DNA of 5,729 bases from URNF01 sp045638005 (GTDB taxonomy: Bacteria > Bacillota > Clostridia > Oscillospirales > Acutalibacteraceae), in NCBI GenBank assembly GCA_045638005.1, contig JAZUAN010000002.1, positions 1 through 5,729 of the forward strand. Direction: 5' to 3'. Below the pieces are notes generated by a model, which saw nothing but the letters and a program-made list of their open reading frames with translations, made no database searches and was not told the DNA's origin. The first letter of the stretch is position 1. Every line of letters begins with the position of its first letter. The position numbers and the translations under genes are program-made. Shown here piece by piece: positions 1-5,729 of this stretch.

Positions 1-268
1 CCGGTATAATTTCACCGGGATTTGCAAAAACATATGAGGTTAGACTCGTTGTTTCTTCCAAACGGACGGGATCAAATGAAGTATAGGTGTGGCAAGAACC
101 AAACGCCTGCACATCATAATCGGCATTCGCCTCGTCTATGAAATCTTCGAGTATATAATATCGATTGTTGGCCTTATTCAAAACAACATTATTTACTCCC
201 GTCATTAGTGCCAGTGTCAAAGCACAAAACAAGACGCAAGCAACGATTCTTTTGATTGTACTTTTCAT
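1..268 (-). CDS. Membrane-anchored SGNH/DltD/AlgJ-like protein, N-terminal part (3' end outside window)
   Basis: The first 89 residues of a gene that runs off the left edge are visible. A basic MKSTIKR start and a hydrophobic stretch at about 8-25 form a signal anchor, with the rest expected outside the membrane. Next comes YYILEDFIDE (37-46), then DVQAFGSCHTYTSFDPVRLEE (52-72, in two adjoining pieces: beta strand, then GSCHTY at 57-62). This matches the layout of block I in SGNH-type partners of MBOAT acyltransferases (strand, G-x-S-H, Tyr, then F-x-P). The usual nucleophilic Ser falls on Cys59. The other catalytic blocks (Asp-x-x-His near the C-terminus) lie outside the window, so activity cannot be judged. 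The ATG overlaps the stop of the acyltransferase gene and has GGAGG at 275-279 with a six-base spacer. Its likely role is to transfer or position acyl groups on a cell-surface polymer together with the MBOAT. The assignment rests on one motif plus gene order. Confidence 0.7.
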   Translation of the reverse strand, partial: MKSTIKRIVACVLFCALTLALMTGVNNVVLNKANNRYYILEDFIDEANADYDVQAFGSCHTYTSFDPVRLEETTSLTSYVFANPGEIIP

Positions 269-279
269 TAAAAACCTCC
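266..279 (-). promoter_or_regulatory. Overlapping stop/start with embedded ribosome binding site (MBOAT to SGNH-like gene)
   Basis: GGAGG (275-279) sits inside the last codons of the acyltransferase gene, six bases before an ATG that shares its first base region with the TAA stop (TAATG). This fixes the start of the last gene and suggests that ribosomes finishing the acyltransferase re-initiate directly, keeping the two products in step. Confidence 0.8.
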
Positions 280-1731
280 GTACATAAATCCGGCCATATC
301 ATAACCGCTTCCGTAAACGCCGAACAGCAGGATATCAAAAATCAGGATGATATACACTGCCCAGCGGAGAATGATATGGGTAGCCAACAGGTTGGAAATG
401 GTGGTCTCTTGCTTTTTGCAGTGATGCTCAATGGCAAATAACGCCACGAGGTGGGCGATGAGCAGAATGAAGTAATTCTGAGACACACCCATCTTAAACA
501 GCGAGCCGTCAAACAGCACCCACGGATTGAAGGCGGAGAACATGTTAGAAAGATAGGTAAGACCGGTCATCAAACCGCTGGAGCGGAAGATGATCCACGC
601 GAACATCACCAGATGGAAGGTGATCAGCACCTGATAGATGCGTTCGCTGGCAGAGCCTTCCTTCACACCGATCAAACGCTTGACCTTCTTTCTGAAGTTC
701 AAGGTCAAATCACCGATAATTTGATAGACGGCGTGCATGGCACCCCACAAGAAGAAGTGGAAGCCTGCGCCGTGCCACAAACCGCTCACAAGGAAGGTCA
801 CGAGGATATTGAAGTATTTACGAACGATACCCTTGCGATTGCCGCCCAGCGGAATATAAATGTAGTCTTTGAGCCAGCCGCTGAAAGACATGTGCCATTT
901 GCCCCAGAATTCCTTTATGGAAGTGGCAGAGTAGGGACGGTTGAAGTTGTGGACCAACTCCACTCCAAACAAGCCACTTACACCGCGGCAAATATCCACA
1001 CAGCCTGAAAAATCCGTATACAACTGGAATGAATAGGCGATAGCGCCGAGATATAAGACCACACCGCTAAGATCCGCGTGGTTGCTGAAACAATGGTTCA
1101 CAAACAATCCCAAACGGTCGGCGATCACCATTTTTTTAACCAAGCCGAACAAGATGAGCACCAAGCTGCTGCGCGCACCGTCATAAGAGAATTTGTTGGT
1201 GTTGAGCAGTTGCGGGCGCAATTGGTCGTACCGCGAAATGGGGCCCTGCACGATTGCGGGGAACCAAGACAGGAACAAAAGATATTTCCAAAAGCTTGTT
1301 TCGGCTTCGATTTTACCCTTGGAAACATCCACGAGATACGCGATCGCTTGCAGGGTGAAGTAAGAAATACCCACGGGAACGATCAAGGAGAGGGTAGGCG
1401 AGGTCATGGCAATGCCGAGCTTAGCCAGTACACGGCTAAACGTATCCAAAGCCCAAGGAAGCTCCTTAATGGCAAACCATATTCCCGCATTTGCCGCGAT
1501 GCATAAACCAATCAAAAGTTTCTTGTGCTTGCACCGTGTGACAAAACGAGCAACGATAAAGGTGGAAAGTGAGGTAAACAGTAAAAAAGCCAGATATTTA
1601 AGGTTAAAGCAGCCGTAGAATACAAGGCTTGCTATCAACAAAATGCTGCCGCGCCATTTGATTGGAAAAATATAATACAAAAATGCAGTCAAAGCAACAA
1701 ACGCAGCAAAGCTTAAAGAAAGATAATTCAT
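268..1731 (-). CDS. MBOAT family O-acyltransferase (AlgI/DltB/PatA type)
   Basis: This 487-residue multi-pass membrane protein belongs to the family that moves an acyl group, most often acetyl, across the membrane onto an extracellular polymer such as alginate, peptidoglycan, teichoic acid or exopolysaccharide. The family core is plain: PVGISYFTLQAIAYLVD (119-135), FPAIVQGPISRY (157-168), QLYTDFSGCVDICRG (236-250), FNRPYSATSIKEFWGKWHMS (263-282) with His280, DYIYIPLGGNRKG (289-301) and VSGLWHGAGFHF (315-326) with the presumed catalytic His320. The length of just under 500 residues is normal for AlgI-like members, so the gene is intact. The ATG has GGAGG at 1736-1740, four bases upstream. The stop overlaps the next start as TAATG. 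The next gene looks like the SGNH-type partner commonly paired with bacterial MBOATs. Nothing here identifies the acceptor polymer; the upstream genes hint at a surface glycan. Confidence 0.95.
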   Translation of the reverse strand: MNYLSLSFAAFVALTAFLYYIFPIKWRGSILLIASLVFYGCFNLKYLAFLLFTSLSTFIVARFVTRCKHKKLLIGLCIAANAGIWFAIKELPWALDTFSRVLAKLGIAMTSPTLSLIVPVGISYFTLQAIAYLVDVSKGKIEAETSFWKYLLFLSWFPAIVQGPISRYDQLRPQLLNTNKFSYDGARSSLVLILFGLVKKMVIADRLGLFVNHCFSNHADLSGVVLYLGAIAYSFQLYTDFSGCVDICRGVSGLFGVELVHNFNRPYSATSIKEFWGKWHMSFSGWLKDYIYIPLGGNRKGIVRKYFNILVTFLVSGLWHGAGFHFFLWGAMHAVYQIIGDLTLNFRKKVKRLIGVKEGSASERIYQVLITFHLVMFAWIIFRSSGLMTGLTYLSNMFSAFNPWVLFDGSLFKMGVSQNYFILLIAHLVALFAIEHHCKKQETTISNLLATHIILRWAVYIILIFDILLFGVYGSGYDMAGFMYGGF

Positions 1732-1754
1732 ATTACCTCCGTTTTGCGAACAAA

Positions 1755-3350
1755 TTACGCGCGTCGCGTTTTGATAACATGCACGACACCTTTAATGATA
1801 AGGTTGGTTACCAGGATCATGAGGGAAACCACCGCGGCGCATTCCAGCTGCATCTGCGCTTCAAACTGGTTGATCATCAGAGAAACCGGTTTGTTGCTCG
1901 TATTTGCCAGGAAGGAAACGGCGGAGATGGTCATCATGCAGTTTACAAAGAAGTAGGAGAACATCTCCAGAATCGTAAACTTACATTGCGGAATCAAAAC
2001 GTCACGGATAAGCAGAGAACGTTTGATACCCATGGTGTGTGCAACATCCTCCAAATTCTCGTTGATCTTGCACATGGAGTTGTAGATCATGAGATAGGGA
2101 GATGCGATAAAGTGTATCACGTTTACCAAAACAAGTACGATGACAGTGCCATAGATCGGCGTTTTATTAAATGCTAATACGTATGAAAGACCCAAAACCA
2201 TGCCGGGGATCGCCGCAGACGTCATAGAAGACAGATGTAAAAAGCGGGAAAGTTTCGACTTCATTCTGGCGGAAAGGTATGCAGTCATGAAAGAGATCGC
2301 AACACCCAACGCAGCAGTCAAAAGTGCGATTATGACGGAGTTGACGTAATAGTTTCCGGCTTTCAGGTCAAACGCTTGGATAATGTTATTAAAGGTGAAG
2401 GTCAGATTGTTGGGATAATCGGTAGCAAACGCGAGGATCACGAACGCAAACAAAGGCAGCATGACTGCGATAGACATGGCGGTGCAGTACACATACGAGC
2501 CGGTCGTAAACAGTTTCTTTTTGGAAACCGCGCACGGCTTGGTGACGTAGCCGGAGTTGCCTCTGTCCTTGTTGAGAAGGTCGATGACAAAGGCAACGAT
2601 GGCGGGCACCAGCAGGATGCAACCGTACACAGCGCCTTTACCGAAATCCAATTGGCCGATAACTTCCTGATACATAATGGTGGCGATGGTGGTGTATTTG
2701 CCACCCACCATCAGCGGTACACCGTAATCGGTAATAATCAAGGTAAAGATAGAGAAAATTACCGAAATCAGCGGCTTGCGCAGGAAGGGGAGCAGGATAG
2801 CGGTAAGCTGTCGGATTTTCGGAACGCCGAGCACGTGGGCGGCCTCATAAGCCGAGCCGTCCTCATAGTGCAGCACGTCGCTTAACATCAAAAACGCAAC
2901 AGGGAAGGCATACAAAACCGAGCCGAGCACAATACCGCCCAAGCCGTAAACACTTCCTTGCATATTGAGATAGCGGGTCAAAATACCGTTGTTACCGAAC
3001 AGAATGACCAAACCCATACCATGAGAAATGGAAGGCAACAGCATCGGCAGTACAAAGATAACGCTGAAAAGGCCTTTCAAGCGGATATTAGTTCTCTTAA
3101 TGCAAAGCGCCAACAAAAACGCTAAAACGACCGTAATCAGCGTGCCGACCGTGGCAGAAACCAGAGAATGCCAAACAGCCTCACCGAAAAGGGGAGAGGA
3201 AACAACGCGTTTGATACTTTCCCCGTCCATATAGCTGAACATATGGAAAAGCGGAATAAATACCATTCCTACGAAAACAAGGGAAAACAACAGTTTGGTA
3301 TATTCTGCCGTACCAAGGGACAGTTTTCTTTTCTTAATCGTCTCACTCAT
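1755..3350 (-). CDS. ABC importer permease with two fused membrane halves, FbpB/PhnU2-like
   Basis: This 531-residue inner-membrane protein forms the whole translocation channel. Hydrophobic stretches fall into two sets of about six: roughly 20-37, 59-85, 95-120, 135-160, 190-215 and 240-258, then 285-310, 335-360, 372-395, 400-425, 460-482 and 503-522. Each half has its own EAA loop that contacts the ATPase: EAAHVLGVPKIR (169-180) and EDVAHTMGIKRS (434-445). Both halves of a dimer are therefore encoded in one chain, as in FbpB and SfuB. The segment TDYGVPLMVGGKY (207-219) and the following QEVIGQLDFGKGAV (228-241) resemble permeases annotated as putative 2-aminoethylphosphonate carriers (PhnU2), from memory and not by search. 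The start has GAGG at 3360-3363 inside the last codons of the ATPase gene. The stop is 23 bases before the acyltransferase gene. Function as permease is near certain; the substrate is tentative. Confidence 0.93.
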   Translation of the reverse strand: MSETIKKRKLSLGTAEYTKLLFSLVFVGMVFIPLFHMFSYMDGESIKRVVSSPLFGEAVWHSLVSATVGTLITVVLAFLLALCIKRTNIRLKGLFSVIFVLPMLLPSISHGMGLVILFGNNGILTRYLNMQGSVYGLGGIVLGSVLYAFPVAFLMLSDVLHYEDGSAYEAAHVLGVPKIRQLTAILLPFLRKPLISVIFSIFTLIITDYGVPLMVGGKYTTIATIMYQEVIGQLDFGKGAVYGCILLVPAIVAFVIDLLNKDRGNSGYVTKPCAVSKKKLFTTGSYVYCTAMSIAVMLPLFAFVILAFATDYPNNLTFTFNNIIQAFDLKAGNYYVNSVIIALLTAALGVAISFMTAYLSARMKSKLSRFLHLSSMTSAAIPGMVLGLSYVLAFNKTPIYGTVIVLVLVNVIHFIASPYLMIYNSMCKINENLEDVAHTMGIKRSLLIRDVLIPQCKFTILEMFSYFFVNCMMTISAVSFLANTSNKPVSLMINQFEAQMQLECAAVVSLMILVTNLIIKGVVHVIKTRRA

Positions 3351-3363
3351 GTTTTACGACCTC
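3348..3363 (-). promoter_or_regulatory. Ribosome binding site of the permease inside the ATPase gene end
   Basis: GAGG (3360-3363) lies within the final codons of the ATPase gene, nine bases before the permease ATG and spanning the ATPase TAA stop. The two genes are only three bases apart. It supports the ATG at 3350 as start and suggests translational coupling of ATPase and permease. Confidence 0.65.
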
Positions 3364-4130
3364 ACGCACTTCATCAAAGAATCGATCTTTATTTGAAGAT
3401 TTCTTATAACAAAGTTTTTGACATAGTCATCAGCAGGGTGATCGATGATATTATCCGGTGTATCCAGCTGTACGACATTTGCTTCTCTCATGATCATGAT
3501 GCGATCGGACATGGCGAAGGCTTCTTCCTGGTCATGGGTGATATACACCATGGTGGTGCCGAATTCCTTTTGAATTCTTTTCAGTTCGGCACGCAGGGAG
3601 AGGCGGGTCTCCACGTCGAGCGCGGACATGGGCTCGTCAAACAGGATAATGTCCGGATTGAGCACCATGGTTCTGGCGATGGCAACGCGCTGCTGCTGAC
3701 CGCCGGAGAGCATGCTGGGAAGCTTATTGGTGTGTTCAATAAGCCCCATCTGCTCGATCATGGCAAGGGACATTTCGCGAATTTTCTTTCTTGCAGCCGC
3801 ATTGCGGTTTTCTTTTCGAATTTTGAGCGCATACTCGACGTTTTGCAGAACGGTCATGTTCTCAAACAGGGCATAGTTCTGGAAAACGATACCCATACCT
3901 CTTTTAGAAGCGGGGATATCGGTGATGTCTTCTCCGTCTTTCAAAACGACACCGCCCGTAGGCTTCAAAAGACCGACTAAAATTCTGAGAATAGTTGTTT
4001 TTCCGCATCCGGAAGGACCGAGGATAGAGAGGAATTCTCCGTCTTGAATGTCAAAGTTGACCTTGTTTAAGGTGCACTTACCGTCAAAAACCATCTCTAA
4101 CTCTTTTGCGACTACTTTAGGATTATTCAT
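3354..4130 (-). CDS. ABC importer ATPase subunit, FbpC/PotA/PhnT-like, short form
   Basis: This 258-residue protein is the cytoplasmic ATPase that powers the importer. All the nucleotide-binding elements are present and intact: Walker A GPSGCGKTT (38-46), Q-loop Gln84 in VFQNYALF, signature LSGGQQQR (141-148), Walker B IILFDEP (161-167) with Glu166 as catalytic base, D-loop SALD (169-172) and switch His199 in ITHDQEEA. FbpC, PotA and related importer ATPases usually run to about 350 residues because of a C-terminal TOBE regulatory or oligosaccharide-binding-like domain. Here the protein ends soon after the DHPADDYVKNF segment (230-240), so that domain is absent. The start has AGGGAG ending six bases upstream (around 4137-4142). 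The stop lies three bases before the permease start, so the two are probably translationally coupled. The class is certain; the substrate is only inferred from neighbours. Confidence 0.95.
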   Translation of the reverse strand: MNNPKVVAKELEMVFDGKCTLNKVNFDIQDGEFLSILGPSGCGKTTILRILVGLLKPTGGVVLKDGEDITDIPASKRGMGIVFQNYALFENMTVLQNVEYALKIRKENRNAAARKKIREMSLAMIEQMGLIEHTNKLPSMLSGGQQQRVAIARTMVLNPDIILFDEPMSALDVETRLSLRAELKRIQKEFGTTMVYITHDQEEAFAMSDRIMIMREANVVQLDTPDNIIDHPADDYVKNFVIRNLQIKIDSLMKCVRS

Positions 4131-4160
4131 TATAAACTCCCTTTAATTTTTAATTAATAA

Positions 4161-5153
4161 TTAATATTTCCAAAGCTCAAGCAGCTTCTCTTTTTCTTCG
4201 ATGGTGTTGTTGCTCATATCGCTGTAAACGATATTTTCGGGATAGTTCTCAACAGCAAAGGTTTTGTCTTTGAACATCTTCTCGGGGAAGAATTTCTCGT
4301 TCAATTCGTAGCTGTAGGTGTTCACCAGGAAGTCGAACACTTCTTTTACGCATTCGCGGGTCTCTTTACCGGCGACGATGGACTGACCGTACATGGTAAA
4401 GGGAGAGCCTTCTTCAAAGAACAGCACCTTCAAAGGAGCGCCCTCATTGATCTGGGTCACCGCGTGAGAGGTCATACCGAAACCAATCGCAACTTCCTTT
4501 TGCAGCAGTGCGTTAACAGGACCGGAGCCGGAAGAGGTGTATTGCAGCACGTTCTCGGTGAAGCTATCAAAATATTGAAGCGCTTTCTCCTGACCCCAAG
4601 CGTTCACCAAGGATTTGTAGAACATATAACCGGTGCCGGAGGATTTCGGGTTAGCCATGGAAATGAGGCCCTTGTATTTCGGGTCGAGCAGATCCTCGTA
4701 GGAGGTGGGCTCAGGGAGACCTTTTTCTTTGAGAACCTCGGTGTTCACGATCACCGCGCCACCGACACGGCACTGCACGAGATAGTTGTCGCCGGCGATG
4801 GTGTCCTCAGCGTAGATGCTTCTGTCATAAGCGGAGAGGTCAGCCAAAACGCCTGCTCTTGCGAGCTGCTCCATATACGCATACTCGAGGTCATAAGAGA
4901 TGTCACATTCGGAATTTTTGCCTTCGGTAAGAAGCTTGGCAGCATGGTTACCGGTGGAAACGTATTCAACCGTAATGTCATAGTCGGGGAACTGTTCGCC
5001 GAGTCTTTGGTTCATGTCGGCGATAACATAGTCTTCAACGCTGGTGTAGATCAAGACTTTTTCTTTTGCAGAGCCGCAGCCTGCGAGAGCGAGCGTTAAA
5101 ACAACGCAGAGGATTGCCAGTACACTTGTGATTTTCAAAACACTTTTTTTCAT
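4161..5153 (-). CDS. ABC importer substrate-binding lipoprotein, FbpA/PhnS-like
   Basis: This 330-residue protein should capture substrate outside the membrane and deliver it to the permease encoded two genes on. The N-terminus has a basic start (MKKS), a hydrophobic stretch at about 8-24 and a lipobox LAGC with the acylated Cys at 26, so it is a membrane-anchored lipoprotein. The mature part begins VLIYTSVED (33-41), the typical first strand of the iron/thiamine/phosphonate/polyamine binding proteins. It also carries the family hinge-region motif ANPKSSGTGYMF (167-178). I see no adjacent Tyr-Tyr pair such as FbpA uses for ferric iron, which argues against iron as ligand. The company of a cytidylyltransferase and a PhnU2-like permease suggests a phosphonate or amino-alcohol ligand, but this is inference. 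The ATG is supported by GGAGG at 5162-5166, eight bases upstream. It may be annotated simply as an extracellular solute-binding protein. Confidence 0.9.
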   Translation of the reverse strand: MKKSVLKITSVLAILCVVLTLALAGCGSAKEKVLIYTSVEDYVIADMNQRLGEQFPDYDITVEYVSTGNHAAKLLTEGKNSECDISYDLEYAYMEQLARAGVLADLSAYDRSIYAEDTIAGDNYLVQCRVGGAVIVNTEVLKEKGLPEPTSYEDLLDPKYKGLISMANPKSSGTGYMFYKSLVNAWGQEKALQYFDSFTENVLQYTSSGSGPVNALLQKEVAIGFGMTSHAVTQINEGAPLKVLFFEEGSPFTMYGQSIVAGKETRECVKEVFDFLVNTYSYELNEKFFPEKMFKDKTFAVENYPENIVYSDMSNNTIEEKEKLLELWKY

Positions 5154-5160
5154 TTTTTAT

Positions 5161-5166
5161 ACCTCC
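5161..5166 (-). promoter_or_regulatory. Strong ribosome binding site of the binding-protein gene
   Basis: GGAGGT precedes the ATG at 5153 by a seven-base A-rich spacer in the 33-base gap after the cytidylyltransferase stop. It selects the MKKS start, which is also the one that gives a proper lipoprotein signal. No promoter-like pair of boxes is convincing in this short gap. Confidence 0.75.
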
Positions 5167-5186
5167 AACTGTATTTATGTTTACTT

Positions 5187-5729
5187 TTAATAATAACTTG
5201 GATCAAGCTTCTTTAGATCGGAAAGAGAATCTACCTCGACAATATCCTTGAAGGTACAGTCACGCACCTCTACTCGATAGTTGTCTTTGCAGTATTCTAA
5301 TGCCACCTCATCCCAATACCGTTCTTTCCCGCCGGGCATTTCGTACACGCGTTTGATGTCCTCGTACAGTTTTGCACCGTCCTCTTCATTCCAGTAGGAA
5401 ATGCCGAAAACATGGTGACAGTCGGTACCGCCGACTTTCAACTTGGTGATCACATTATTCTTGGTTTCAAAGCACCAGTCATCGGTGCTTTTCACCGGCA
5501 CGCCGAGGAAATTGGATGTGTACTGATATTTTTGGATCAGGTCCGGATTAAACAATACCAAATCGGCTTCCAGCACATAGGCACCTTGCATCAAGTGCCG
5601 CGCGCACATCGCGGAAGAAATATTCTTTGATTCATTGTACATCGGGTTTTCGATAAAAGAAATCATCGGATACTTATACAGCAGTTGGTCGAACTGTTCG
5701 CCCAAATAGCCGCGCACGATATAAATCTC
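5187..5729 (-). CDS. LicC/PntC-like cytidylyltransferase, C-terminal part (5' end outside window)
   Basis: This is the C-terminal 180 residues of a sugar-nucleotidyltransferase-fold enzyme that transfers CMP from CTP to a small headgroup in the cytoplasm. The reading frame is open to the right edge, so the N-terminal part of about 60 residues, with the nucleotide-binding glycine-rich loop, is missing. Visible signatures, numbered from the edge, are IVRGYLGEQF (4-13), NPMYNESKNISS (28-39), LEADLVLF (53-60, an Asp expected to bind Mg2+), DDWCF (83-87), FGISYW (108-113), RYWDEV (137-142) and EVDSLSDL (165-172). They match, in order, the layout of pneumococcal LicC (phosphocholine cytidylyltransferase) as I remember it. 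The same fold includes PntC, which activates 2-aminoethylphosphonate, and the phosphonate-type importer downstream makes that substrate equally plausible. The stop is TAA, 33 bases before the next gene. The family is confident; the substrate is unresolved. A fusion to another domain upstream cannot be excluded. Confidence 0.85.
   Translation of the reverse strand, partial: EIYIVRGYLGEQFDQLLYKYPMISFIENPMYNESKNISSAMCARHLMQGAYVLEADLVLFNPDLIQKYQYTSNFLGVPVKSTDDWCFETKNNVITKLKVGGTDCHHVFGISYWNEEDGAKLYEDIKRVYEMPGGKERYWDEVALEYCKDNYRVEVRDCTFKDIVEVDSLSDLKKLDPSYY

Noticed and set aside
451..1008. Plus-strand open frame of 185 codons opposite the acyltransferase gene
   Set aside because: It is antisense to the MBOAT core motifs. 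The Gln/His/Glu-rich product is the usual complement of hydrophobic membrane codons.
1732..1754. Possible promoter or terminator between the permease and the acyltransferase gene
   Set aside because: The 23-base gap contains a GGAGG ribosome binding site and no hairpin or -10/-35 pair, so it fits an operon-internal junction.
3168..3980. Plus-strand open frame of 270 codons across the permease/ATPase junction
   Set aside because: It runs antisense through Walker B, the ABC signature and the gene junction. Its His- and Gly-rich translation reflects the complement of those conserved codons and matches no family I recognise.
4131..4160. AT-rich near-palindrome between the binding-protein and ATPase genes, considered as a terminator
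   Set aside because: The possible stem is short and purely A/T, with no GC-rich stem followed by a T run on the coding strand. It looks like an ordinary AT-rich spacer, although weak attenuation between the two genes cannot be ruled out.
4464..5099. Long plus-strand open frame opposite the binding-protein gene
   Set aside because: It is fully antisense to a gene with a lipoprotein signal and conserved motifs, has no ribosome binding site pattern that I can see, and its translation is low-complexity in the manner of a complementary-frame shadow.
5715..5729. GTG at 5717 as the start of the cytidylyltransferase gene
   Set aside because: The frame stays open upstream to the window edge, and the GTG codes for a Val within the conserved I-V-x-G-Y-L strand of the family, so the gene starts outside the window.

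Overview
The window is a slice of a single co-directional gene cluster, entirely on the minus strand, so it reads from base 5729 down to base 1. Six genes follow one another with gaps of 33 bases or less, and two are cut by the window edges. The style suggests a Gram-positive Bacillota, probably a gut-type Clostridia: consensus GGAGG ribosome binding sites, a classical lipoprotein signal on the binding protein, moderate GC with AT-rich spacers, and no sign of an outer membrane or periplasm. That assignment is an inference from style only.

In transcription order, bases 5729-5187 hold the C-terminal three quarters of a LicC/PntC-like cytidylyltransferase, the type that makes CDP-choline or CMP-2-aminoethylphosphonate. 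Bases 5153-1755 hold a complete ABC importer: a lipoprotein that binds the substrate, an ATPase without the usual C-terminal regulatory domain, and one large permease carrying both transmembrane halves. The permease most resembles the FbpB/PhnU2 group, some of which are annotated as 2-aminoethylphosphonate carriers. Bases 1731-268 hold a complete MBOAT O-acyltransferase (AlgI/DltB/PatA type). Bases 268-1 hold the start of a membrane-anchored protein resembling the SGNH/DltD/AlgJ-like partners usually found after such acyltransferases. It has Cys where the nucleophilic Ser of block I is expected.

The simplest reading is one operon. A small amino-alcohol or phosphonate headgroup (choline, 2-aminoethylphosphonate or similar) is taken up and activated with CTP, probably to decorate a surface glycan, and an MBOAT/SGNH pair acylates a surface polymer. 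The physical linkage is seen directly. The substrate and the shared pathway are inferred. I see no internal terminator, promoter, RNA gene, repeat array or mobile element. The operon promoter must lie beyond the right edge, and the end of the last gene beyond the left edge.
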